64,000 nt of DNA from Cytophagales bacterium (GTDB lineage Bacteria > Bacteroidota > Bacteroidia > Cytophagales > Thermoflexibacteraceae), in assembly GCA_013299115.1 (NCBI GenBank), contig JAAFKA010000003.1:240144-304143 (forward strand). Direction: 5' to 3'. Positions 28,501-37,125 of the stretch are shown here, piece by piece. Made by a program: the position numbers and the translations under genes. The notes under the pieces are model-generated. The model ran no database searches and was not told where the DNA came from. It was given only the letters and a program-made list of their open reading frames with translations. How positions within the stretch are numbered: the stretch's first letter is position 1; every line of letters begins with the position of its first letter.

Positions 28501-29333
28501 CCATCTCTTACCAAATATATTTTTTTAGAATCAGGAGAAAACTCAACCTCTCCCCATGCCAAGTTATCTAAAATAATTCTCTTGTTAATTAATCTACCTA
28601 TTTGGCTATCAAAATCATAAAGCAATAAGCTAAAACCTTGTATTGTGTTATTGCCAAGCCATTCAAAAGCCAAAACTTTTGTACCATCAGGAGAAAACTT
28701 CATTAGGTCATACATCAAATTGCCTTGTTCTATTGGTGTTATTACAGGAGTTGTATTGACTCCATTAGCATCTATCTTGTAGGCTACATACCTATACGGA
28801 AAGTGGTCGCGAGCCAAAACCCAATAACTTTGACAGTCTGCTGCCAAAGTAGCAGCAAGTCCGCCACTTGTTTTGGCTATTAATGGTATATTTTTTTGTG
28901 TTACATCACCCAAACCATTATTGAGTCGCATATCCACTATGCTGTAAGACAAACCAGTTGTGTAATTATCATTCAAAAAAACATAATACAAAAAGGGATT
29001 TGTGGGGTTTGGCACTATCAAGCAAGTTCCCATAGTAAGATTACCCAAATCTCTTAGAATTAAAACGCCATTGGGCATGGGTTGTAGGTTTTTGTTATAG
29101 ACAGTTCTCCCATCGCAATAGATTAAAAGATTGCCGTTTTTATCTGCAATGCTGCCATTTTTTTCTACAATATTGCCACTCACCTGCGAATTGCTGCGTG
29201 TAGGTGCAGCAGCACCATTAAAATTGATGTGATTGGAGGTAACAAACCAATGAGAGGCTTCTTTTTGGGCAAAAGAGTAGAAAAAAGAGGACAGAAAGAG
29301 AAATAAAGCAAGGTAAATATTAGGAGTTTTCAT
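25527..29333 (-). CDS. Large T9SS surface protein with PKD domain and repeated ligand-like modules
   Basis: A 1268-residue exported protein. ATG 29333 gives signal peptide MKTPNIYLALFLFLSSFFYSFAQ. Residues about 25-390 look like a beta-propeller-type N-terminal region often seen in gliding-motility-associated proteins (HWFVTSNHINFNG, GNLLIYCDGRTVYN, KFSPDGTKVLAFEW, EFSPDSKKIYLVRDG). A PKD domain follows (YSWDYGDGKNTF). Many repeats alternate SLLLCANESKQL-type and YAWSPATGLSNPN-type strands, and the sorting domain ends PINGVVLYNVLGQLV ... GVYLYKVWVQAGAKKLIYQGKLVVVK. Five palindromic inserts encode runs such as KSPPTPEGGVRY and GGGGLPPVGVGG within loops. Probable role: a surface structural protein or adhesin. 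Confidence 0.82.
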   Translation of the reverse strand: MKTPNIYLALFLFLSSFFYSFAQKEASHWFVTSNHINFNGAAAPTRSNSQVSGNIVEKNGSIADKNGNLLIYCDGRTVYNKNLQPMPNGVLILRDLGNLTMGTCLIVPNPTNPFLYYVFLNDNYTTGLSYSIVDMRLNNGLGDVTQKNIPLIAKTSGGLAATLAADCQSYWVLARDHFPYRYVAYKIDANGVNTTPVITPIEQGNLMYDLMKFSPDGTKVLAFEWLGNNTIQGFSLLLYDFDSQIGRLINKRIILDNLAWGEVEFSPDSKKIYLVRDGVSRSILVQYDLEAINIAASALALPTPLPNSEFFFRGGLQLACNGKIYALVKHQEIFKLNVIDKPNERGIACNYQTTNLSLGEAIFRDFYPQFPIFPSNFAGGTNKDFTFKQACNTMTINFAGTSPNRYERYSWDYGDGKNTFTDLGVDFYTSTTHVSPVTHTYTQAGTYLVKVKIGSCEFSKTITVLPATTLPKPDSLLLCANESKQLSQSPPTPEGGVRYAWSPATGLSNPNISNPMLQLDNQGDTLRKITYKLLATNLANGCKDSTTLKVSVAPALKKISAGKDTTICSSQSISLVPKSPPTPEGGVRYMWSPATNLDSANKFNPLFKLENKTNQTQKLTYILTATRNGCSTSDTVVVSVLPKIQVTIAGSTQVCPFAKLTYKITSPPAPEGGVKPKVIKWQVSGGTFTPPLGGGGLPPVGVGGLDSLAVSWGAANENAFVKVWLQNALGCVDSTTLAVRISPQAVPTVDFGGENRKICFGQVATLGTPPSGGGGLSYQWTFADSRGLRVSSNNLAMLSVENINPTNDLLKTTAYVFVRNQATGCEYKDSVNLQLYPKLAVKAQKDTTICSGVQVQLSTVFNPNYQYEWKPATNLQNTKTATPTFAFVNTTKNTQIFDYQVIASWDSCQVVDKVQVTVLPQVPRATIKGSQFVCPNVEKVSYVLDSVAPNSQISWGVRGGKVVATQRPDSVLVDWGNSNAAAEIVAKVRAASGCVDSFKLAVQILPELRPAQPKGTSSLCWQPDNLQIYTTSFTNGSVYEWQVEGGTLQSPQGKSSMAVRWNSTGKHRIWVTETSTTRTDVCKGISPILEVVVLPTPEQKTISGATEVCENEVSSTYNYGGESSSKFLWAVQGGEILTGQGTNQIEVGWKNATANATIQVQETNLQGCKGKWQEQKVVINTTENCLLIPTLVSSTDQNYPFWKIKNIEKYPINGVVLYNVLGQLVLQKDNYQNTFAVSHLAAGVYLYKVWVQAGAKKLIYQGKLVVVK
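27006..27870. repeat. Five GC-rich palindromic elements embedded in the 25527-29333 coding sequence
   Basis: Copies of a CCCCCNNNGGGGG-centred element lie at about 27006-27035, 27219-27270 (double), 27311-27340, 27572-27600 and 27842-27870. Their typical forward text is GTACTCCCCCTTCGGGGG. Each keeps the reading frame and adds a Pro/Gly-rich loop. The intergenic relative is at 19571-19630. Confidence 0.85.
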
Positions 29334-29411
29334 TTTTTTTGAGGAAAAAAATAGAGAAATTGAATGATTTTGCGTATTATTTTGTAAGACAAAAATAGTT
29401 GAGCAATTGCT

Positions 29412-29461
29412 CATACCAAGCATAGCGAATAGCTAACAAATTTTCTGCTATGCTTAGTATG
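29412..29461. repeat. Imperfect palindrome between minus-strand genes
   Basis: Arms CATACCAAGCATAGC and GCTATGCTTAGTATG (14 of 15 paired). It may terminate the 29476-29982 gene. Confidence 0.6.
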
Positions 29462-29475
29462 CCTAAATTTATTAC

Positions 29476-29982
29476 TTAAAATGTAAAGCCTAAGCCAAAC
29501 TGCACAAAGGCACGTGAACCTGTGCCAAGGTTTAAACCAGAGTCATAATTAGTTTTGGAGATGCTCATGCCTACTCTAAATGAGCCAAAGAAACCACCCT
29601 TATCTCGTTGGAAACGGTAACCAAAAGTAGGTAAAAACTCATGGGTTTGCGAAATTTCGTTTGTTACAAAACGGTAGTTTAGTCCTAATTCTGCGTGGTG
29701 TGTTCTGCCAAATAGTAAACTGCCCCCAGGAGAGAAAGCCCAAGTTGGATTTTTGCCTGCTTCGCTGAAGTAAGCTGCACCTGCATTTGCCCCTATTTTC
29801 CATAGACTTTTCCGCCACAAAATACGGTCGTAGTGTAGCATATAATAAGTATCGAGATAACTGCCAAAAGAGGCATAAACGGTGTTGTTTTTAGGTGTTG
29901 GGGTTATAGGTTGTTCTTGTGCAAAAGCCGATGAGCAAATACATATAACAAAGAACAAAACGAAAAATATTTTTCCTTTCAT
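29476..29982 (-). CDS. Small outer-membrane beta-barrel protein
   Basis: A 168-residue protein with signal peptide MKGKIFFVLFFVICICSSAFAQ, then alternating aromatic/hydrophobic strands (NTVYASFGSYLDTYYMLHYDR, WKIGANAGAAYFS, HAELGLNYRFVT, EFLPTFGYRFQRD, GFFGSFRVGMSIS, AFVQFGLGFTF). It ends in Phe, as expected of eight-stranded outer-membrane barrels. No specific family is recognised. It is divergent from the response regulator, with the 87-bp repeat between them. Confidence 0.7.
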   Translation of the reverse strand: MKGKIFFVLFFVICICSSAFAQEQPITPTPKNNTVYASFGSYLDTYYMLHYDRILWRKSLWKIGANAGAAYFSEAGKNPTWAFSPGGSLLFGRTHHAELGLNYRFVTNEISQTHEFLPTFGYRFQRDKGGFFGSFRVGMSISKTNYDSGLNLGTGSRAFVQFGLGFTF

Positions 29983-29994
29983 AAAGAAAATGAG

Positions 29995-30081
29995 TTTTGC
30001 AATTCAAAAATAAACATAAAATATGACATCACTTAACCTATTTTAATTTTTCCTAAATTTCGTTTCAAACTTGATTCCAAG
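29995..30081. repeat. 87-bp exact repeat, copy B
   Basis: Identical to 5188-5274 in the same orientation, here upstream of the CheY-like gene and immediately behind the start of the divergent barrel gene. Confidence 0.8.
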
Positions 30082-30162
30082 ATTTATAAAAAAATTGTTT
30101 AAACCCTTTTGAACTCTTAGAAAGTTAAGCTAAACTTGTGAGTTAAAATGTGGAGGTTTGCT

Positions 30163-30537
30163 ATGTCTAAGAAAAAAATTTTATTAGCCGAAGATAGTTT
30201 GGTCATTCAGAATATCACTCGAAAGGTGCTGGAACTCAACAACTGCGAAGTTACTTTTGCCAAAGATGGCAGACAAACATTGGATAAGTTTGCTAAAGAA
30301 CACTTCGATCTTATTATTTTAGATATTAATATGCCTGGAATGGATGGTATCCAGTGTGCCAAGGCTATTCGAAATCTTACTAATCTTCAAAAGGCTACTA
30401 TTCCACTGCTTGCTATTACAGGAAACGCCAAAAATTATACAGAGCATGACTTTAAACAATTTGGGTTTAATGCTTTTTTGATTAAGCCCCTAAATTTTGA
30501 AAATTTACTCCAAACAGTTAATTTGTTTACTCAGTAA
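30163..30537 (+). CDS. Single-domain response regulator (CheY-like)
   Basis: A 124-residue receiver domain with no output domain. The acidic pocket lies in ILLAEDS, the phospho-acceptor Asp in LIILDINMPGMDG, the Thr switch in LAITGNA and the invariant Lys in FLIKPLN. I prefer ATG 30163 (MSKKKILLAED) over ATG 30148 because a GGAGG sequence sits 6-7 bases before 30163, a strong ribosome-binding site unusual for this window. The partner kinase is not in the window. It probably acts by protein-protein contacts. Confidence 0.88.
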   Translation: MSKKKILLAEDSLVIQNITRKVLELNNCEVTFAKDGRQTLDKFAKEHFDLIILDINMPGMDGIQCAKAIRNLTNLQKATIPLLAITGNAKNYTEHDFKQFGFNAFLIKPLNFENLLQTVNLFTQ

Positions 30538-30587
30538 ATAAGTAGTTAGAATTTAATAGTTTGTAGATAGTAAGTAATTGAACCTAA

Positions 30588-30616
30588 TTATCCGACACCT
30601 CAAAGGTGTCGGATAA
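30588..30616. repeat. Palindromic element (GACACCT family)
   Basis: TTATCCGACACCT, short loop, AGGTGTCGGATAA. It is an intergenic relative of the element inside the M48 gene (4778-4804). Confidence 0.75.
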
Positions 30617-30753
30617 GTCTGATAATCAGATATATGGAGTTCAAAATATTGTTGCTTATTTAAGTCTAACTACTTATAACAAAATTATTGTCAATTTTTA
30701 TCATAATTAGTTTATAATCAACTGATTGAGCTGCTAATTATCAATTATTAACT

Positions 30754-30975
30754 ATGCCAATAAGATACACCAAAAACTTTTTAGAAAAATTGGAAACCTT
30801 ATTTATAGCAGAAGGGTATCAAATCCGCTATGAAAAAGGAAATTTCAAGGCAGGTTATTGTCTGCTAAATGCCTCTAAAATAATCGTTATTAACAAGTAT
30901 TTTACTTTAGAGGGACGTATCAATGCTCTCGTAGAGATATTGAAGACTACGCATATAAATGGGTTTACTTTTTAA
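30754..30975 (+). CDS. Conserved small Bacteroidota protein (73 aa)
   Basis: MPIRYTKNFLEKLETLFIAEGYQ ... a 73-residue cytoplasmic protein with the conserved core IRYEKGNFKAGYC and VINKYFTLEGRINALVEIL. I recall near-identical small proteins across Bacteroidota, but none has an assigned function. It is followed after 5 bases by the DUF5686 gene on the same strand, so the two are likely co-transcribed. Confidence 0.75.
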   Translation: MPIRYTKNFLEKLETLFIAEGYQIRYEKGNFKAGYCLLNASKIIVINKYFTLEGRINALVEILKTTHINGFTF

Positions 30976-30980
30976 AAAAT

Positions 30981-33569
30981 ATGATAAAATTAAGATTAAC
31001 AAACTACTTCTTTGCAAGCAAGTTATTCTGTTTGACTTTATTTTTTGCGATAGGTTTAATGACCCCGCAAGTTTTTTCTCAAAATACCAAAAAAACAACC
31101 AACGGCACAACAGTCATCAGTGGCAAGGTTACAGATGCCAAAACTGGCGACCCTATCCCGTACTCTACCGTAGCTGTAAGAGGAACTACCTTAGGTACTA
31201 CCACCGACTTCGATGGATTTTACAAGCTAACTTTGCCCGCTAACGCCAAAGCAGACTCCATTGTTGTTACAAGCGTAGGCTATGAGCCAAGAGCAAAAAA
31301 AATAGAAAAAGGCAAAATCCAAACAGTTCATGTGCAGTTGGCAGAGGCAGCAGAGGAGTTGATAGAGGTCATTATCACACCCAAAGGCTACATCAACCCT
31401 GCGTGGATAGTCTTGGACAGCCTTAACCAATACAAATACCGCAACGACCTCCGCCGTTTGGAAGCCTACCAATACGAAGCCTATAACCGAGTGGAGTTAG
31501 ACGTGGACAATATTACCGAAAAGTTTAAGAAAAAGAAGGTTACAAGAGAAATATTGAGCCTTTTTGATAGTGCCAAAAAAATGGCAGGCGAAGATGGCAA
31601 GCCCATTATCCCGATTTTTGTTTCTGAAACTTTATCAGATTTTTATTACCGCAGCAGCCCCTCACGCACACGAGAAAATGTGAAAAAGCAAAAAATTACA
31701 GGTATAGGTATAGAAGATGGGTCGGCAGTTTCGCAGTTGGTTGGGGCAACTTTTTTGCAGTATAATTTCTACCAAAATTGGCTGAATATTGGAGGCAAAG
31801 ATTTTATTTCGCCTATTGCCGATGGTGGACGTACTTTTTACGAATATACTTTGCTCTCCAAAAAAGATTATGTGGACAGTACCAAATGTTACAAAATTTC
31901 GTTTGAGCCTAAACGTCCACAAGATTTGGCTTTTGTGGGAACTATGTGGATTACAGATTCTTTGAAACATTTTGCTCTCAAACGCATAGAAGCAAAAATT
32001 GTAGGTACTGCTAATTTGAATTTTATTGAACAAATCAAAGTCCAGCAAGAGTTGATACAACCCGACCCAGCAAAGGCGTGGCTACCTTCCAAAACCAGAG
32101 TAACCGTAGATATTGGCGACATTAACGACAACTGGGCAGGTATGTTGCTGAAATTTTATGCTTCGCACAAGCAATTTACCTTAGACAGCGTAAAACCAAT
32201 GGGTTTCTTCGAGCAAACCGTTGTGATAGACGAAACAGCCAAAGATGACGCCCCCGACTATTGGAACAAAAACCGCCACGACTCCCTCACCTTAGAGGAA
32301 AAGCACGTCTTTCACATGATAGACACCATTAAAAAATTGCCAACAGTCCGCACTTATATCGAGATTGCAGATTTGGTTTTGAATGGCTACAAAAGAGTGG
32401 GCAAAATAGAATTTGGCAACTACCTTTATACCTTTGCAGCCAATGACGTGGAGGGTTTTCGTCCTCGTTTGGGTTTTAGAACCAACCGTTTTTTTAGCAA
32501 CAAGTGGACTATTTCAGGTTTGGCTGCTTATGGCACAAAAGACAACCGTTTTAAATACGAATTGGGTATAGACTACCTCCTATACAAAAAGAAATGGACA
32601 CAAGTAGGCATTTTCCGAATGGACGACCTCGACCAAGTAGCCTTGCTCAACGAAAGTTACCTGAACACCAACAATAATATTTTCAAGGCTTTTGTCCGTT
32701 GGCGGGCTGTTTCTAAGCGGCGACCTTTTTACCACGAAATTAACCGAGCTTATATTCAAACAGATATAGTCAAGGGTTTGACGCAAAAAGTTACGTTTTC
32801 TCACCACATCATGTCCCCGATTGAGGAGGATTTTAAATTTGCCTACATAGACCCAAAAGATGGCGAACTGCACCGCAATTTGATAAGTACAGACCTTACT
32901 TTCGAAACTCGTTTGTCTTTTAACGAAAGAACTTTGGACAGAGGCAACCGCAGAAGTCGGGTAGGCAGAAATTTTAACCCTGTTTTCTTGTTCAAATATA
33001 CTTGGGGTATTCCCAATTTGTTGGGTAGCCAATTAGGATACCATAAATTTACGTTGAATATGCAGCAAACCATACGCATGGGGGCTTTGGGTAGGTCGCA
33101 ATATTCGGTTACGGCGGGCTACATTCCTTCGCGTGTGCCTTATCCCTTGCTCGAAAACCACTTGGGCAACCAATCTTTTTTCTACAATGCCCCAGCTTTT
33201 AATATGATGCAATACTTTGAGTTTACTAGTGATACTTTCCTCGACATTCGATATGAACATCACTTCGAGGGACTTTTTCTAAACAGTATTCCTCTGTTAC
33301 GCAAACTCAAATGGCGTAATTTTGCAGGGGCTAATGCCCTCTGGGGAAGTGTTCGAAATGAAAACCGCACCATTATCCCACAAGGTTACGACAGTTTTAC
33401 CACGCTGCGAACTGAGCCTTATGTAGAGGTTTTTTATGGAATAGAAAACATTTTTAAGTTTATTCGCATAGATTTTATGCACCGCATCACGTATTTGGAG
33501 GCTGCAAGCCCAACTCACGATAAACCTGCTCGTTTTGGTGTGCGGTTGTCGGCGGCTTTGTCGTTATAG
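30981..33569 (+). CDS. DUF5686 outer-membrane protein with carboxypeptidase-like domain
   Basis: An 862-residue exported protein. A signal region (LFCLTLFFAIGLMTPQVFSQ) is followed by a carboxypeptidase-regulatory-like (CarboxypepD_reg) domain, GKVTDAKTGDPIPYSTVAVRG ... TTTDFDGFYKLTLP, which also begins many TonB-dependent receptors. There is no TonB plug here. The rest matches DUF5686 (YINPAWIVLDSLNQYKYRND, RRLEAYQYEAYNRVELDVDN, TFYEYTLLSKKDYV, GTMWITDS) and ends in a long run of barrel strands (FGVRLSAALSL). Its function is unknown. It follows the small protein by 5 bases. Confidence 0.85.
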   Translation: MIKLRLTNYFFASKLFCLTLFFAIGLMTPQVFSQNTKKTTNGTTVISGKVTDAKTGDPIPYSTVAVRGTTLGTTTDFDGFYKLTLPANAKADSIVVTSVGYEPRAKKIEKGKIQTVHVQLAEAAEELIEVIITPKGYINPAWIVLDSLNQYKYRNDLRRLEAYQYEAYNRVELDVDNITEKFKKKKVTREILSLFDSAKKMAGEDGKPIIPIFVSETLSDFYYRSSPSRTRENVKKQKITGIGIEDGSAVSQLVGATFLQYNFYQNWLNIGGKDFISPIADGGRTFYEYTLLSKKDYVDSTKCYKISFEPKRPQDLAFVGTMWITDSLKHFALKRIEAKIVGTANLNFIEQIKVQQELIQPDPAKAWLPSKTRVTVDIGDINDNWAGMLLKFYASHKQFTLDSVKPMGFFEQTVVIDETAKDDAPDYWNKNRHDSLTLEEKHVFHMIDTIKKLPTVRTYIEIADLVLNGYKRVGKIEFGNYLYTFAANDVEGFRPRLGFRTNRFFSNKWTISGLAAYGTKDNRFKYELGIDYLLYKKKWTQVGIFRMDDLDQVALLNESYLNTNNNIFKAFVRWRAVSKRRPFYHEINRAYIQTDIVKGLTQKVTFSHHIMSPIEEDFKFAYIDPKDGELHRNLISTDLTFETRLSFNERTLDRGNRRSRVGRNFNPVFLFKYTWGIPNLLGSQLGYHKFTLNMQQTIRMGALGRSQYSVTAGYIPSRVPYPLLENHLGNQSFFYNAPAFNMMQYFEFTSDTFLDIRYEHHFEGLFLNSIPLLRKLKWRNFAGANALWGSVRNENRTIIPQGYDSFTTLRTEPYVEVFYGIENIFKFIRIDFMHRITYLEAASPTHDKPARFGVRLSAALSL

Positions 33570-33579
33570 AATAGAAATC

Positions 33580-35175
33580 TTACTGAATCACTTGACTAAT
33601 CAAACAGACACTAAAAATAGAGAGCAAAAACCAACCCACAAACCCTTCCAAAATGGTGAGGTAACGCACTGCCCCGTTGATGGGCAATTCGCCAAAACCT
33701 AACGTAGAAAATACGTTGAGACTCAGTGCCAACGCATCTAAAATACGCAAGAGCAAGAAAAAAATATACGCCAATCCTTTGGCTGTGCTATAAACAAGCA
33801 AAGCCAATTTTGGGTGTTGTTGCAAAATAATTTTTTCTTTAGATAATTGCAACCAATTCATTATCAAGTCTTTGCGTCTTAGACGGTGCGGACTCATGGG
33901 AGGAGGAAAAAGAAAATAGAAACTTGCAAAGAGCAAAATCACCACCACCGACAAATAAATAGATTGCAAAGGGTCTGTGCCATAAGAACAAAAATCTCGC
34001 AAAAAAATATTCATCAGCAGAATAAAGTAGATTTGGGCATTGGTTTCTTGCTCAAAACTATAACGCAAATAGTTGGTTTCTACGTTTTTCCACTCCACAT
34101 AAGCCCTGTTTGCATAAAAACGGTTGCCTTGCGACTTAAAAACCTGATAAAAAGTAGAGTAACAACCAATGAGTCGGTTATACAATTTTTCAGTGCGAAT
34201 GGTAGATTTGCCGTTGAGGAGTTGGTGTTTGGCATCGAAAACCGAAATTTTGTGTCCCTCTAAAATAGACCATTGCAACCTCGCATTTTGCGGATTGATA
34301 CTGAAAGCATCGATGATAATTTTGCCATCGAGCAAACCATCTTCAAACTGAAATTCGTTTTCTATGGTAGTGGCAGATAAGTTAATATTCGTATGAATTT
34401 GGGTGCTATCAAACCGCAAATTTTTGAAATTAGATTGCGTAATATTGACGTGATATTTGGGCAAATGTTGCGAAGTTGGGGGAACAGAAAAAGTGCAATG
34501 GCGAAAATTAAGGTCGAAAGGTTCTGTTTTGTTTAGCAACTCAAAGAGGTGATTTTCAATGTCATACCGATTGAAAACAGAATATTTTTTGCTATCTTTT
34601 ACCAATACATTGATAGAAAACTTGCAATGCTCAAAAGTTATATCTTCCGACAAGGTATTGTATTGGTACATAAAACCATTCAAAAATTTGCAACCCTCAA
34701 AACGCATAAAATTGGCTTGGGTGGCATTCATTTTAAAGCCCTTCTCGAATACACAATCCTTGAAAATCACTTTCAGATTTTTGGAAGACCCAATTTTGAG
34801 CAAACCCTGAAAGTGCATATTGCGGAGTACCAGCCAATATGTTTCGTCAAAATCTATGTTTCCCAGCATCACATCATGCGGCACAAACCAAACTTCGCCC
34901 CCATTTTTAAACCTCTTGTCCATTCCTTCTTGGTCTGCTTTGTCATATCGAACAGCTAAATTGCTGAGATATAGCCAGCCAAACTTGCCGTTTTCTATAT
35001 CAGGTTGCTTTTGTTTGAAGGTTTGGATAAGCGTAGTAAAACTGATTTGCGGTTTGTCAAATTGAACAGTATAGGCTCGATGACTATCTTGGGCAGTAGC
35101 TAAAAAATTTGCTATCAACCAACAGCAACAACTAAAAAACCAAAAAGTTAGGCTAAAAAATATGTTTTTTTTCAT
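33580..35175 (-). CDS. Potassium-channel-like protein with large beta-helical N-terminal domain
   Basis: A 531-residue protein. A signal peptide or first membrane segment (MKKNIFFSLTFWFFSCCCWLIANFL) precedes about 330 residues of pentapeptide-like or beta-helix character (LVLRNMHFQGLLKIGSSKNLKVIFKDCVFEKGF, FMRFEGCKFLNGF, ITFEHCKFS). The C-terminal 130 residues have a membrane helix (IYLSVVVILLFASFYFLF), a second (GLAYIFFLLLRILDALALSL), a pore-like loop TLGFGELP resembling the T-x-G-(Y/F)-G filter, and a final helix (FVGWFLLSIFSVCLISQVI). This matches two-helix ion-channel (Ion_trans_2) proteins. What the periplasmic helix senses is unknown. Confidence 0.7.
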   Translation of the reverse strand: MKKNIFFSLTFWFFSCCCWLIANFLATAQDSHRAYTVQFDKPQISFTTLIQTFKQKQPDIENGKFGWLYLSNLAVRYDKADQEGMDKRFKNGGEVWFVPHDVMLGNIDFDETYWLVLRNMHFQGLLKIGSSKNLKVIFKDCVFEKGFKMNATQANFMRFEGCKFLNGFMYQYNTLSEDITFEHCKFSINVLVKDSKKYSVFNRYDIENHLFELLNKTEPFDLNFRHCTFSVPPTSQHLPKYHVNITQSNFKNLRFDSTQIHTNINLSATTIENEFQFEDGLLDGKIIIDAFSINPQNARLQWSILEGHKISVFDAKHQLLNGKSTIRTEKLYNRLIGCYSTFYQVFKSQGNRFYANRAYVEWKNVETNYLRYSFEQETNAQIYFILLMNIFLRDFCSYGTDPLQSIYLSVVVILLFASFYFLFPPPMSPHRLRRKDLIMNWLQLSKEKIILQQHPKLALLVYSTAKGLAYIFFLLLRILDALALSLNVFSTLGFGELPINGAVRYLTILEGFVGWFLLSIFSVCLISQVIQ

Positions 35176-35535
35176 TAGTCGTAAACTAAAATAAGATATA
35201 CTTACTGTTTATAGGTTATCAAAACTTTTCTCCATACGTACCTGTAAACTTATCAACAAGATAGCAATTTCTCAAAAATTCTCCATAAATTTAGCTTTTT
35301 TTACAACATTCCCCTATCTTTGGTTGAAAACTACGGGGCAACAACCCGCATTTGCGATACAAGAACAGGCAAAAAAGGAGAATAGGACTATAACTGGCAG
35401 GGAGTATGTACGATTGCTATTATGAATTTTACCTTTACACAACCTCAACATAAAAACGTCAAAACGCATGGCGTAAAACCATACATTCGCCCTCATGCAA
35501 ATTAAATTAGATAAATTGCAAATCAATTTTATTTT
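35176..35535. other. Leader region of the tandem AAA/nuclease genes
   Basis: Contains a TATCTTTG -7 candidate at 35315-35322. From 35482 it has TACATTCGCC, a few bases, then AAATTAAATTAGATAAATTG, closely resembling the junctions between the tandem genes at 37074-37125 and 38664-38715. No gene is seen. Confidence 0.5.
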
Positions 35536-37095
35536 ATGAAAACACTCTCACTGGGCAGGCAAGAATTTAGCAACCTGATAAACGAAAATTCGGTTTATGT
35601 GGACAAAACCGCAGACATCTTTCGGCTCATCACCGAAGGACGTTGTTATTTTCTCTCACGTCCTCGCCGTTTTGGTAAGTCCTTGTTAGTGAACACCTTA
35701 AAAGAAATATTTTTGGGCAACAAGCACTATTTTAAAGATTTGTGGATAGAGAATAAAATTGATTGGCAGACTTATCCCATTATCAAATTGGATATGAGTG
35801 CATTGAGTTATAAAGACCAAAGTTTGCAAATAGCCTTAGAACAAGGCTTGCAACGGATTGCTAAAGAATATGGAGTAGTTTTAGAAAATAGTAACCCAAA
35901 AACTATGTTTAACGACTTGATTTTGTCACTTTTTGAGAAAACACAAAAACAAGTTGTAATTTTGGTTGATGAATACGACAAGCCTATTATTGATTATTTA
36001 GACGATATTCCCCAAGCAGAAGCAAACAGAGATACGCTAAAAAACTTGTATTCGGTGCTAAAATCAGCCGACCAGCTACTTAAATTTGTGTTTTTGACAG
36101 GGGTGGCAAAGTTTGCAAAGGTTTCTATTTTTTCGGACTTGAACCATTTGACAGATATTACGACTAATAAAAATTACGCAACTTTGTTGGGTTATACCCA
36201 AGCGGAGTTGGAACATTATTTTGAGGATAGAATTTTGATAGCTGCAAATTATTTGAAAAAAAGCAAGGAAGACACCTTAGAACAAGTCAAATTGTGGTAC
36301 AACGGCTATAGTTGGGACGGACAAAATACGGTTTATAATCCTTTTTCGGTGCAGCAATTTTTGCTGCAAGAAAGATTCGACAACTTTTGGTTTGCTACTG
36401 GCACCCCTACTTTTTTGACAAAAATATTACACACAAAATTTAAGTATGAACTTAAAGACATAGAAGTAAGTTCAATAGCTTTTGATACCAATTCTTTGCG
36501 TACTTTTGACGATACAGCTTTGTTGTTTCAAACAGGTTATTTGACTATAACAAAGGATTTAGGTTTTGGAATGTATCGTTTGAATTATCCAAATTTGGAA
36601 GTTCGCAACTCGATGATGCAATTTATGTTAGCAGATTTTTCGCAAAGACCTGTGGGCAATATCCAAACTATTATCTATGGTTTATATAAAAGTTTACTGC
36701 CCTCAGCTCCTGATTTTGAGGAGTTTTTTGAGAATCTGAAAACTTTATTTGATACTATTCCCTATCCAATTTTTATTGCCAATAGCGAAAAATATTATCA
36801 TTCTGTTGTTTTTCTTACACTGAATTTGTTAGATTATTTTACCCAAGCAGAGGTGATGCACAACAAAGGCAGGCTGGATATGGTGGTGCATTTTGCAGAC
36901 AAAATTGTAATTATGGAGTTTAAACTCAACCAAACTGCCCAAGTTGCTTTGCAACAAATTAAAGACAAAGGTTATGCAAATCCTTTTTTGAAAATAGGAA
37001 AAACTATTTATCTGGTAGGCGTAAATATGCAGGCAGAACAAAAAAATATTACGGAGTATTTGGTGGAAACTGTACATTCGCCTTCAGGCGAATAA
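35536..37095 (+). CDS. AAA-ATPase / PD-(D/E)XK nuclease (DUF1703 type), tandem copy 1
   Basis: A 519-residue protein. An N-terminal AAA-ATPase-like domain (PF09820) has Walker A in RPRRFGKSLLV and Walker B in VVILVDEYDKPIID. The C-terminal PD-(D/E)XK domain (PF08011) has GRLDMVVHF and IVIMEFKL, the D ... E-x-K signature. Such proteins are common in multiple copies in Bacteroidota and other gut or free-living bacteria; the function is unproven, with defence or mobile DNA often suspected. This copy shares its first 90 and last 100 residues with the next two but differs in the middle (DITTNKNYATLLGYTQAELEHYF). The last residues TVHSPSGE come from a palindromic junction sequence. Confidence 0.85.
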   Translation: MKTLSLGRQEFSNLINENSVYVDKTADIFRLITEGRCYFLSRPRRFGKSLLVNTLKEIFLGNKHYFKDLWIENKIDWQTYPIIKLDMSALSYKDQSLQIALEQGLQRIAKEYGVVLENSNPKTMFNDLILSLFEKTQKQVVILVDEYDKPIIDYLDDIPQAEANRDTLKNLYSVLKSADQLLKFVFLTGVAKFAKVSIFSDLNHLTDITTNKNYATLLGYTQAELEHYFEDRILIAANYLKKSKEDTLEQVKLWYNGYSWDGQNTVYNPFSVQQFLLQERFDNFWFATGTPTFLTKILHTKFKYELKDIEVSSIAFDTNSLRTFDDTALLFQTGYLTITKDLGFGMYRLNYPNLEVRNSMMQFMLADFSQRPVGNIQTIIYGLYKSLLPSAPDFEEFFENLKTLFDTIPYPIFIANSEKYYHSVVFLTLNLLDYFTQAEVMHNKGRLDMVVHFADKIVIMEFKLNQTAQVALQQIKDKGYANPFLKIGKTIYLVGVNMQAEQKNITEYLVETVHSPSGE

Positions 37096-37125
37096 ATTAA
37101 ATAAATTGCAAATCAATTTTATTTT

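Noticed and set aside
35314..35526. Minus-strand 70-codon frame before the tandem AAA genes
   Set aside because: Cysteine-rich random-looking sequence overlapping the leader; no start signal.
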